A stretch of DNA of 64,000 bases from RUG11237 sp050874665 (lineage in GTDB: Bacteria > Bacillota > Clostridia > Lachnospirales > Lachnospiraceae): assembly GCA_050874665.1 (NCBI GenBank), contig JBNMLC010000006.1, forward strand, positions 62,001 through 126,000. Reading direction: 5' to 3'. Positions 49,801-57,412 of the stretch are shown here, one piece after another. Within the stretch, counting starts at the first letter, position 1. Every line of letters starts with the position of its first letter. The notes beneath the pieces are model-generated. The model was given only the letters and a program-made list of their open reading frames with translations, had not been told where the DNA came from and did not search any database. The position numbers and the translations under genes were made by a program.

Positions 49801-51129
49801 GGTGCTGCCAGAATCCGTATCCGATCCCTGCTTTCTGCCATTCGTGTAAGAAAACAACGTAACATTCAAAGAACCATTGTTCCTGCTAATTTTGAACGTG
49901 TTATTTTTACAGAAGAAATGCGGGATAATTATACAATTCTTTGCCCGCAGATGTCACCAATCCATTTTTCCATTGTGGAGCCTGCGTTCCGGACCTGTGG
50001 ATATAATATTGAACTTTTAGATAATGATGGAAAACAAGCGGTAGATGTTGGATTAAAATACGTAAACAATGATGCCTGCTACCCTTCCCTCATGGTCGTT
50101 GGACAGATTATGGATGCTATCCTTTCCGGAAAATATGATTTAACTAAGACTGCAGTTATTATTACGCAGACAGGCGGTGGCTGCCGTGCTACAAACTATA
50201 TTGGCTTTATCCGTCGTGCTTTAAGAAAAGCCGGCTATCCAGACATACCTGTCCTCTCTCTGAACTTAAGTGGTTTTGAGAAAAATCCTGGCTTTAAAAT
50301 CACACCAAAGCTTGCTTTAAAGGGTATGTATGCAGTGGAATTTGGTGATGTACTGATGCGTTGCCTGTACGCAACAAGACCATACGAAGCAGAGCAAGGC
50401 GCTGCGAATGCTCTGCATAAGAAATGGGAGCAGAAATGTATTGATTTCGTTACCGGAAAAAATTATCCTTCTTATTCCGGTTACAAAAAAATCTGTCGGG
50501 AAATCATCCGTGATTTTGATGCTTTACCAAGAAAAGACATCAAAAAACCTCGTGTTGGCGTTGTAGGTGAAATTCTCGTAAAATTTATGCCTGCTGCCAA
50601 CAACTATTTGGTAGATTTACTTGAAGCAGAAGGGGCCGAGGCTGTCGTACCTGATTTGTTAGATTTCTTCCTGTACTGCTTCTACAATTCCAATTTTAAA
50701 TATGAAAAACTCGGAATGAAAAAATCTACTGCTACTAAGGCTAACCTTGGTATTAAGGCTTTAGAATGGTTTCGCTCTGCCGCCAGAAAAGAATTCGAAA
50801 AGAGTGTACACTTTGATGCCCCTGCGCATATCGAGGATCTGGCAAAAATGGCATCAGAAATTGTATCTTGTGGCAATCAGACAGGGGAAGGCTGGTTCTT
50901 GACCGGTGAAATGCTAGAATTAATTCATTCCGGTGCAAAAAACATTGTATGTACCCAGCCTTTTGCGTGTCTTCCAAACCATATTGTAGGTAAAGGTGTT
51001 ATCAAAGAACTTCGTCACCGCTACCCTGACTCTAATATCGTTGCGATAGATTACGATCCGGGTGCCAGCGAGGTAAATCAGCTAAACAGAATTAAATTAA
51101 TGCTTTCAACCGCATACAAAAACTTATAA
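46876..51129 (+). CDS. Giant 2-hydroxyacyl-CoA dehydratase activase
   Basis: A 1417-residue protein. Two BadF/BadG/BcrA-type ASKHA ATPase domains in tandem begin LGIDIGSTTVKIAIL (about 12) and LGIDAGSTTTKAALV (about 328), each with the Cys of the shared [4Fe-4S] cluster (CAGGTGSFIDQM; CSSGCGSFIETF). A DUF2229-type domain follows (RVVLSPESNRKIYELG, near 700), then a dehydratase-subunit-like C-terminal half. Activases use ATP to inject one electron into 2-hydroxyacyl-CoA dehydratases. No dehydratase genes adjoin it, and the role of these fused proteins is not settled. The start is TTG, eleven bases after GGAGG; an ATG five codons on lies too far from it. Confidence 0.88.
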   Translation: MPEHAMNNPNFYTLGIDIGSTTVKIAILNDENKIVFSDYERHFANIKETLYGLVAKAFKELGDITVSAMITGSGGLTLANHLGIPFTQEVIAVSTALSVYAPKTDVAIELGGEDAKIIYFEGGNVEQRMNGICAGGTGSFIDQMASLLQTDATGLNNYAKDYKAIYPIAARCGVFAKTDIQPLINEGATKEDLSASIFQAVVNQTISGLACGKPIRGHVAFLGGPLHFLDQLKAAFIRTLKLDDEHSITPDNSHLFAAAGSALNANKELTLTLSSLEEKLSGDIKMEFEVERLDPLFCSADDYNEFTKRHESHSVATGDLSSYKGNCYLGIDAGSTTTKAALVAENGDLLYSFYSNNNGSPLATTIRAIKDIYARLPQEAHIVHSCSTGYGEALIKNALMLEEGEVETVAHYYAAAFFDPEVDCILDIGGQDMKCIKIKNKTVDSVQLNEACSSGCGSFIETFAKSLNYSVQDFAKAALFAKNPIDLGTRCTVFMNSKVKQAQKEGAEVSDISAGLAYSVIKNALYKVIKVSSAAELGNHIVVQGGTFYNDAVLRSFEKIADCNAIRPDIAGIMGAFGAALIARERFQESQITTMLSIDKISSLEFSTSMSRCKGCTNNCLLTINRFSGGRQFITGNRCERGIGGQKNKENIPNLFDYKTKLLFDREALSETEALRGTVGIPRVLNMYENYPFWAEFFKALKFRVVLSPESNRKIYELGIESIPSESECYPAKLAHGHVMWLLNQGINFIFYPCIPYERVEFEDANNHYNCPIVTSYAENIKNNIDELKNPEILFLNPFLPFTNLEVLTKRLIEEFSTQFSISAAEIKEACEIGWHEMQKVHIKVQQKGVETLAYLKETGRHGIVLAGRPYHIDPEINHGIPELITSYGIAVFTEDSVSHLSKVERPLLVMDQWMYHSRLYAAANFVKVQDNLDLIQLNSFGCGLDAVTTDQVNDILTDSGKIYTCLKIDEVNSLGAARIRIRSLLSAIRVRKQRNIQRTIVPANFERVIFTEEMRDNYTILCPQMSPIHFSIVEPAFRTCGYNIELLDNDGKQAVDVGLKYVNNDACYPSLMVVGQIMDAILSGKYDLTKTAVIITQTGGGCRATNYIGFIRRALRKAGYPDIPVLSLNLSGFEKNPGFKITPKLALKGMYAVEFGDVLMRCLYATRPYEAEQGAANALHKKWEQKCIDFVTGKNYPSYSGYKKICREIIRDFDALPRKDIKKPRVGVVGEILVKFMPAANNYLVDLLEAEGAEAVVPDLLDFFLYCFYNSNFKYEKLGMKKSTATKANLGIKALEWFRSAARKEFEKSVHFDAPAHIEDLAKMASEIVSCGNQTGEGWFLTGEMLELIHSGAKNIVCTQPFACLPNHIVGKGVIKELRHRYPDSNIVAIDYDPGASEVNQLNRIKLMLSTAYKNL

Positions 51130-51210
51130 TTATTTATATAGAATCAGGGTTCAAAACACCCTAATCTATTAATAAATTGTTAAATTCTATTAAATATAGA
51201 TTAAAATTTA

Positions 51211-51239
51211 TTGACAGGTGATTGAATATTTTATATAAT
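51211..51239 (+). promoter_or_regulatory. Consensus sigma-A promoter of the peptide gene
   Basis: TTGACA (51211-51216), 17-base spacer, TATAAT (51234-51239): a perfect consensus promoter, 74 bases before the ATG. Confidence 0.88.
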
Positions 51240-51312
51240 AGGAATGAAGCATATGGAGCACTATGTTTCGTTTCTATTATTACCATATACATAAACAAGG
51301 GGGTGAAAAGTA

Positions 51313-51516
51313 ATGCAGAAAATGACAGAAAATGCAATGAGAAACATTGGTGGTGGTAAACACTATTATGTTTTGAAATGTAGAAAATGTTTTCGTGCTT
51401 TCGAGGACAGTTGGTTAGGTTCACTGGCTATGAAATTACACATTAAGTCAGTACATGGTTCAGGTAGTTACTATCGTAAGGATGTATGTACAGCAATGGG
51501 ACAGCCTCATAAATAA
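51313..51516 (+). CDS. Gly-Gly leader peptide with zinc-finger-like core
   Basis: A 67-residue peptide. The leader MQKMTENAMRNIGG ends in the double-glycine site used by C39 peptidases, leaving a core of about 53 residues from GKHYYVLKCRKC. The core has Cys23-x2-Cys26 and His43-x4-His48, the C2H2 zinc-finger pattern, and a third Cys59. It is basic and aromatic. GGGGGTGA precedes the ATG. It is followed by a strong terminator and a C39-ABC exporter gene. Most likely a secreted bacteriocin-like or signalling peptide. I do not recognise a named family and no immunity gene is obvious. Confidence 0.75.
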   Translation: MQKMTENAMRNIGGGKHYYVLKCRKCFRAFEDSWLGSLAMKLHIKSVHGSGSYYRKDVCTAMGQPHK

Positions 51517-51556
51517 AGAGAACGAAACAATTGTTGTATATTCTTATGAATATACG

Positions 51557-51593
51557 CAAAAAACACCTGCTTATCACTAAGCAGGTGTTTTTT
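51557..51593 (+). terminator. Terminator after the peptide gene
   Basis: AAAAAACACCTGCTTA pairs with TAAGCAGGTGTTTTTT in a perfect 16-bp stem. Only read-through, or a second promoter, can reach the exporter gene. Confidence 0.92.
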
Positions 51594-51676
51594 GTGGTTT
51601 TATAAGTTAAGTCCCCTACTCTATAGTTTATCAATTTTTTACATAACACAATCACCACTCAAAAAACGAAAGGAAT

Positions 51677-53944
51677 ATGAAGAATATGAAATACCCACAT
51701 GTACAACAGCATGATGAAAAAGATTGCGGTGCAGCCTGTCTCTCAATGATATGTGAGTTTTACGGTTTGAAGCTTCCTATTGCAAAATTCAGAAACTTAA
51801 TTCGGGTCGATAACCAAGGTGCTAATATATACGGCTTAGTGACTGGAGCCGAAAAAGTAAATCTACACGCTGAAGCACTTGAGGGCACTCTAAAAGAACT
51901 TTTTGAAGGCATACAAGATAGAGAGATTGCATTTCCTTTTATTGCCAGAATTGTAAATGAAGCACAGTATGAACACTATATTGTTGTTTACTCCATAAAA
52001 AATGGAATTGTCATAGTCGGAGATCCGGCAAAAATCAAGATAACACGAATGCCCGTGGAAGCATTTATAGAGCAATGGCAAGGACAAATCATTGTTTTTG
52101 AGCCAAACCAAAACTTTCAGCCTGGAAATGCAAGAAAGAACTCATTTTATAAATTTTTTAAATATATAACAATTCAAAAGAAAATGCTTCTATTTGTCTT
52201 TTTCATGTCTATCATGGTTTCAGCTATTAACATATTCGGTTCTGTTATATTCGATTATGTTTTGAATGCCGCTTTTACCTCCGCTGCAAGCGAAGAAGAA
52301 ATCATGGATGATGAACACATGGATGAACACTCAAAAGCGAGCGAAGGAACTATTACTAAATTAACGGAAAGCCTTGAGCATAAGCTATCTATCGTTTTTG
52401 AAAATATTAATACGGTTTGTATCTCTATTATCATATTGTATATTTTTAGATGGATATTGCAAATGTTAAGAGGTTACCTCCTTGCTCTTGTTGCTAAAAA
52501 AGTTGATGTTCCACTAACACTTGAATATTATAATCATCTTATAGATTTGCCAACAGATTTTTTTGGTTCAAGAAAAACTGGAGAATTTATGTCAAGATTT
52601 TCCGATTCCGAAAAAATAAGGGAGGCTATATCAACAACAACGTTAACTATTATGCTTGATACCATTCTGGCTATAGCTGGTGGTGCATTACTTTATTACA
52701 TAAGCAGCACGCTTTTTTTCATTACTATTGCTATTATGCTTGTCTATTCCATCATCATATTTACATTTAGACGACCCATAAAAATAATCAACCATAATCT
52801 AATGGAGCAAGATGCACAAGTTACCGCATATCTTAAAGAGTCCATTGATGGCATAGAAACAATAAAGGCATGCCTGTACGAAAACTCTGCAAAAGGAAAA
52901 ACAGAAAAAATGTACAACAAACTAGCTGATATGTCTGTAAAGGGAGCTATCATCTACAATTTGCAGGAAACGATTGTTAATCTTATCGCATCTATTGGTG
53001 TCGTTACCTTATTGTGGTCTGGTACCTATCTTTGTTTGAAAGACATCATTAGTATTGGAGATTTGTTTACGTTCTATTATCTTACAGATTTCTTTTTAAA
53101 TCCAGTGCAGAACCTTATCAATTTACAGCCTGAATTACAAACTGCGGTAGTTGCGGCAGAACGTTTGAATGATATTCTTGATACAGAAACTGAAAAAAAT
53201 GATGCAAATGAGGATGCAGACAATCTCTTTGGCGATATCAGAATAAAAAATGTTGATTTCAGATATGGAAATCGACAGCTTGTTCTTAAAAACATAAATA
53301 TGCTCTTTCCGAAAGGTAAAAAAATTGCCATTGTAGGTGAAAGTGGTTGTGGAAAAACAACATTAGCAAAATTATTGATGTCGTTTTACAAACCGGAAAC
53401 AGGTTGCATCACAATTAACAATAAAGATTTATATCAATACACTCCCTCTTCCATAAGAAGACACATTGCATATGTTTCACAAGATGTTTTCTTATTTTCA
53501 GATACCGTAAAAAATAATCTTAAGCTCGGAAATGAAAATGCTACCGATGAAGAAATTGAAAAAGTATGTGAAATGTGCATGGCTAATGAATTTATTAAAT
53601 CCCTCCCTAATGGCTATGACACCATGCTGGAAGAAAACGGAACAAATTTATCCGGCGGGCAAAAACAACGAATTGCAATAGCAAGAGCATTGCTTATGAA
53701 ACCTGATATTATTATATTAGATGAAGCAACAAGTAATTTAGATAGCATTACCGAACAAAGCTTTCAAAAAACAATTGATCATCTGGACACAAATATCACT
53801 TGTATCATAATTGCCCATAGATTAAAAACAATTAAAAGCTGTGACTATATCTATGTCATGGAAAAAGGTAGCGTCTTTGAAAGCGGAACCCATGAAGAAC
53901 TTATAGATAAACATGGTATCTATTATCAAAACGTAAACGCATAA
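51677..53944 (+). CDS. C39 peptidase-containing ABC exporter
   Basis: A 755-residue protein. The N-terminal C39 peptidase (about 1-140) has Cys in HDEKDCGAACLSMI, His in YEHYIVVYS and Asp in GDPAK. Six membrane helices follow, with an acidic insertion EEEIMDDEHMDEHSKASE in the first large loop. The ATPase has Walker A GESGCGKTT, signature NLSGGQKQR and Walker B IIILDEATSNLD. It should cut the Gly-Gly leader of the adjacent peptide and export the core. No accessory (HlyD-like) gene is next to it. Two nearby ATGs compete; AAAGGA precedes both. Confidence 0.94.
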   Translation: MKNMKYPHVQQHDEKDCGAACLSMICEFYGLKLPIAKFRNLIRVDNQGANIYGLVTGAEKVNLHAEALEGTLKELFEGIQDREIAFPFIARIVNEAQYEHYIVVYSIKNGIVIVGDPAKIKITRMPVEAFIEQWQGQIIVFEPNQNFQPGNARKNSFYKFFKYITIQKKMLLFVFFMSIMVSAINIFGSVIFDYVLNAAFTSAASEEEIMDDEHMDEHSKASEGTITKLTESLEHKLSIVFENINTVCISIIILYIFRWILQMLRGYLLALVAKKVDVPLTLEYYNHLIDLPTDFFGSRKTGEFMSRFSDSEKIREAISTTTLTIMLDTILAIAGGALLYYISSTLFFITIAIMLVYSIIIFTFRRPIKIINHNLMEQDAQVTAYLKESIDGIETIKACLYENSAKGKTEKMYNKLADMSVKGAIIYNLQETIVNLIASIGVVTLLWSGTYLCLKDIISIGDLFTFYYLTDFFLNPVQNLINLQPELQTAVVAAERLNDILDTETEKNDANEDADNLFGDIRIKNVDFRYGNRQLVLKNINMLFPKGKKIAIVGESGCGKTTLAKLLMSFYKPETGCITINNKDLYQYTPSSIRRHIAYVSQDVFLFSDTVKNNLKLGNENATDEEIEKVCEMCMANEFIKSLPNGYDTMLEENGTNLSGGQKQRIAIARALLMKPDIIILDEATSNLDSITEQSFQKTIDHLDTNITCIIIAHRLKTIKSCDYIYVMEKGSVFESGTHEELIDKHGIYYQNVNA

Positions 53945-54006
53945 ATTGACAAAGGTGTAATCTTATCCCCCGGCTATCCTTTTCCACTGTGTGCATACAT
54001 TCAAAT

Positions 54007-54056
54007 AGCGGCAAGTGATGGTACAATACATTTATTTCCATCACTTGCCGCTTTAT
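54007..54056. terminator. Terminator between convergent genes
   Basis: AGCGGCAAGTGATGG and CCATCACTTGCCGCT form a perfect 15-bp stem, followed by TTTATACTT, after the exporter and the convergent HD gene. Confidence 0.8.
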
Positions 54057-54078
54057 ACTTGAGAGTTTTCCTCTCCCC

Positions 54079-54549
54079 TTAAGCATTACATATTTTTTTC
54101 TTAAATAAATTACGAAAGACTTCTTTTATGGTACAATACTTATCCATAAGACATACAATAACTGTTTCTCTGTATTTTGGTAAATATAACGTCAAAGGGA
54201 ACATATGTTTTCTTATAATATCCATTTCTATCTCTGTCAACTCATAATCACGCATAGCATTCTTCAACGCAATTCCGGGATGATGAAATCCATGTAAATT
54301 TCCTAAACGCTGATGATGCCAGTCATACAAAAAATAATCATGCAGCAAAGCCCCTCGAATTAAGCTCTTCATATCCACCTTAACATGAAATTTACAGGCA
54401 AATACTACACTTTCATATGCCACCGCTTTGCAATGCATCAGGCAAGTCGTGTCACCATGTTGAATATAATTTGACATTTGTTTGATTTTTTCATCCGCAA
54501 GTAATTCATCCATATAATCATTGAATGCAATCAACTGCTCCTTTGTCAT
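54079..54549 (-). CDS. HD-domain phosphohydrolase-like protein
   Basis: A 156-residue HD-superfamily protein: HCKAVAYESVVFACKF, LLHDYFLYDWHH, GFHHPGIALKNAM. The His-Asp pair and a following His are present, so metal-dependent phosphohydrolase activity is likely, with unknown substrate. The gene stands alone. The family is widespread in Firmicutes as a predicted HD protein. Small; soluble. Confidence 0.8.
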   Translation of the reverse strand: MTKEQLIAFNDYMDELLADEKIKQMSNYIQHGDTTCLMHCKAVAYESVVFACKFHVKVDMKSLIRGALLHDYFLYDWHHQRLGNLHGFHHPGIALKNAMRDYELTEIEMDIIRKHMFPLTLYLPKYRETVIVCLMDKYCTIKEVFRNLFKKKICNA

Positions 54550-54601
54550 TTTTTAACTCCCTTTCTTGTTCTACTCCATTGAAATTTCTATCTTTACTTT
54601 A

Positions 54602-55261
54602 CTACGCTTCTTCTAATAAAGCAACTAATTCTTTGGGATGTTCAATAATATATTCTGCATGATTTTCTTCTAATTCCTTACGTTCGCGAAATCCCCAAGT
54701 AACACCAACCGTATGCATTCCTGCCTTGTTCCCTGTCTGCATATCCGTATTGGTATCACCAATATAAAGGCATTCTTTACATTGCACCTCCAATTCTTGT
54801 GCAATAAGAATTGCACCTTGAGGACTTGGTTTTCTTAGAACACCTTCTCTCTGTCCCCGGATTATCTGAAACATATCTTTTCCAAATACCATTTCTACTA
54901 CTTTTACGGCTTCTTTGTCTGCCTTATTTGACAATACTGCAAGTTTTATTCCCTTTTCTTTTAGCTGTGTCAATGTTTCTTTTATCCCATCGTATGCCTT
55001 AACCTGATACATACTATTTTCGCTAAAGTAACTGTCATAAATTTTCACAGCCTCTTCATAATGTATTAATTCTACATCACCCGCTGCCCGTAAAGCCCGC
55101 TCTAGTAATACACTTCTTCCATCTCCTGCGAATTGTTTGAATCTTTCTTCCGGTTGTGGTGCATATCCTAAATCACGTAATGTAAGATTTACCGAATATG
55201 CTAAAGATTTTACTGTGTCCGTTAATGTTCCATCTAAATCAAATATGCATGCCTTCATCAT
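54602..55261 (-). CDS. HAD-family phosphatase (phosphoglycolate phosphatase-like)
   Basis: A 219-residue HAD hydrolase: FDLDGTLTDT nucleophile motif, VLSNKADKEAV, KPSPQGAI and YIGDTNTDMQTGNKAGM. The cap is alpha-helical as in Gph/PPaX-type phosphatases. PPaX-type enzymes also hydrolyse pyrophosphate. Its ATG overlaps the end of ppk by 23 bases, so the two are translationally coupled, which hints at a function in phosphate or polyphosphate metabolism. Confidence 0.88.
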   Translation of the reverse strand: MMKACIFDLDGTLTDTVKSLAYSVNLTLRDLGYAPQPEERFKQFAGDGRSVLLERALRAAGDVELIHYEEAVKIYDSYFSENSMYQVKAYDGIKETLTQLKEKGIKLAVLSNKADKEAVKVVEMVFGKDMFQIIRGQREGVLRKPSPQGAILIAQELEVQCKECLYIGDTNTDMQTGNKAGMHTVGVTWGFRERKELEENHAEYIIEHPKELVALLEEA

Positions 55262-57401
55262 CTTCTAATTCCTTTTTCTCCATAGATTCTTCGGGGATAA
55301 ATACCCTGTTTGTATTGGTACTATTCTTTATTTTTTCTATTTTTACAGCCTCTTCACAGAAGTATTGCTGGGCACTTAATGACTCCTTACCTCGTTTATC
55401 TACCCTTTCATAAGTCCCGTCTTTTTTCAATATACGTGCTTTCAATGTATCTGCTAACTGAATATCTAAAATATGCATTACTTGTCTTTTTAAGTTTTCA
55501 TCTTCCACCGGAAACAAAATCTCCACTCTGCGATCTAAATTTCTCGACATCCAGTCTGCGCTAGACATATATATTTCTTCATTGCCATTATCATAAAAAT
55601 AATATATTCTGCTATGCTCCAGGAAATTTCCGACAATAGAGCGCACTGTAATATTTTCACTAACCCCGGGAATTCCTACTTTTAGACAACAGATTCCACG
55701 AACAATCAGTTCAATTTTTACACCTTCTGCTGCAGCTTCATACAAGCTTTCAATAATTCCTCTGTCGCATAGTGAATTCATCTTAGCAATAATATGTGCC
55801 TTCTTACCCCGTCTTGCATTATCCCGCTCCCGTTCAATCAGACTTACAAATTTATCCCGAAGCCAAATTGGTGCCACAGAAAGACAATTCCATGACTTTG
55901 GTTCCGAATATCCGGACAGCATATTGAAAACCGCCGTAGCATCTGCCCCTATCCGCTCGGAACATGTTAACAGACCCATATCTGTATATAATTTTGCTGT
56001 GGCATCATTATAATTTCCAGTGCCCAAGTGTACATATCGGCGGATTCCATCTTCCTCTTTTCTTACTACCAAAGTAATTTTACTGTGTGTTTTCAAACCC
56101 ACAAGTCCATAAATCACATGGCATCCTGCTTTTTCCAACATTCTTGCCCAGCCTATATTATTTTCCTCGTCAAACCTCGCCTTTAGTTCAACCAGGACAG
56201 AAACCTGTTTCCCATTTTCCGCTGCCTGAGCCAGTGCTGCAATAATTGGCGAATTTCCACTCACACGGTAAAGTGTCTGTTTAATTGCCAGAACCTCCTT
56301 ATCTCTTGCCGCCTGTTTCACAAAATCTACCACGGGATCAAATGTCTGGTACGGGTGGTGAAGCAGAATATCTCCCTTACGTATCTGTTTGAAAATACTT
56401 TCACCTTCTATAATTTGCGGCACCGGTTGAGGTTTATATTTTGGATTTTTCAAATATTCAAATCCGTCCATACCATAAAGCTTCATTAAAAAGGTCAGAT
56501 CAATCGGACCATTGATTTTAAAAATATCCTCTTCTTTGATGCGAAGTTCTTTTCTTAGGATTTTTAGTAAACGCTTATCAATACTTCCTTCAACCTCTAA
56601 TCGTATTGCCTCCCCCCATTGACGTTTCTTTAACTGTCGCTCAATTTCTTTTAACAAATCCTCTGCTTCATCTTCATCTATACTTAAATCTGCATTGCGC
56701 ATAATTCTGTATGGGTGTGCACATACAACATTATAATTAAGAAATAATTTGTCAATATTTCTTTCAATCACCTCTTCCAGCAAAATAAGATTTTTTTCTC
56801 CATTTTCACTATCCGGAAGCGGGACAATACGTGGAATGACTGCCGGTACCTGTACGGTAGCAAATTCTAATTCCCCACCCTCTTCCTTCTTTGATAATAA
56901 TGCTCCGATATTTAAGGATTTATTTCTAATTAGTGGAAATGGCCTTGAGGAATCCACTGCCATAGGTGTCAGAACCGGGTATACATTTTCCATAAAAAAT
57001 ACATCGACAAAGTCTTCCTGCTCTTTTGTTAATTCTTCATGTGACGATATGAGATTTAAATGTTCTGCCTTCAATGCCGGAAGCAGCGAGCGATTATATG
57101 TCATGTACTGACTGTTAACAAAATTATGTGTTTCCCTGTTGATTTCAACCAACTGCTCTGCCGGAGTCATTCCTGCAATGTCTGTCTTTTCATATTCTGC
57201 ATTTACCATATCCTTCAAAGATGCCACTCTGACCATAAAAAATTCGTCCAGATTGGAAGAAGTAATGCTTAAAAATTTAATCCGCTCAAACAGTAAATTC
57301 TCCTTGTCTTTCGCCTCCTCTAACACTCTGGTATTAAATAAAATCCAACTTAACTCTCTATTTTTATAATACTCTGGTTTGCCAAAATTTTTCTTTTCCA
57401 T
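55239..57401 (-). CDS. ppk1: Polyphosphate kinase
   Basis: A 720-residue PPK1 of normal length. It starts YYKNRELSWILFNTRVLEEA, holds DPVVDFVKQAARDKEVLAIKQTLYR, the phospho-His loop HSKITLVVR, and HLGTGNYNDATAKLYTDMGL. It makes polyphosphate from ATP. Eleven bases downstream of a Ppx/GppA homologue; the pair is the usual polyphosphate operon. Confidence 0.96.
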   Translation of the reverse strand: MEKKNFGKPEYYKNRELSWILFNTRVLEEAKDKENLLFERIKFLSITSSNLDEFFMVRVASLKDMVNAEYEKTDIAGMTPAEQLVEINRETHNFVNSQYMTYNRSLLPALKAEHLNLISSHEELTKEQEDFVDVFFMENVYPVLTPMAVDSSRPFPLIRNKSLNIGALLSKKEEGGELEFATVQVPAVIPRIVPLPDSENGEKNLILLEEVIERNIDKLFLNYNVVCAHPYRIMRNADLSIDEDEAEDLLKEIERQLKKRQWGEAIRLEVEGSIDKRLLKILRKELRIKEEDIFKINGPIDLTFLMKLYGMDGFEYLKNPKYKPQPVPQIIEGESIFKQIRKGDILLHHPYQTFDPVVDFVKQAARDKEVLAIKQTLYRVSGNSPIIAALAQAAENGKQVSVLVELKARFDEENNIGWARMLEKAGCHVIYGLVGLKTHSKITLVVRKEEDGIRRYVHLGTGNYNDATAKLYTDMGLLTCSERIGADATAVFNMLSGYSEPKSWNCLSVAPIWLRDKFVSLIERERDNARRGKKAHIIAKMNSLCDRGIIESLYEAAAEGVKIELIVRGICCLKVGIPGVSENITVRSIVGNFLEHSRIYYFYDNGNEEIYMSSADWMSRNLDRRVEILFPVEDENLKRQVMHILDIQLADTLKARILKKDGTYERVDKRGKESLSAQQYFCEEAVKIEKIKNSTNTNRVFIPEESMEKKELEDDEGMHI

Positions 57402-57412
57402 ACTTTTCCCCC

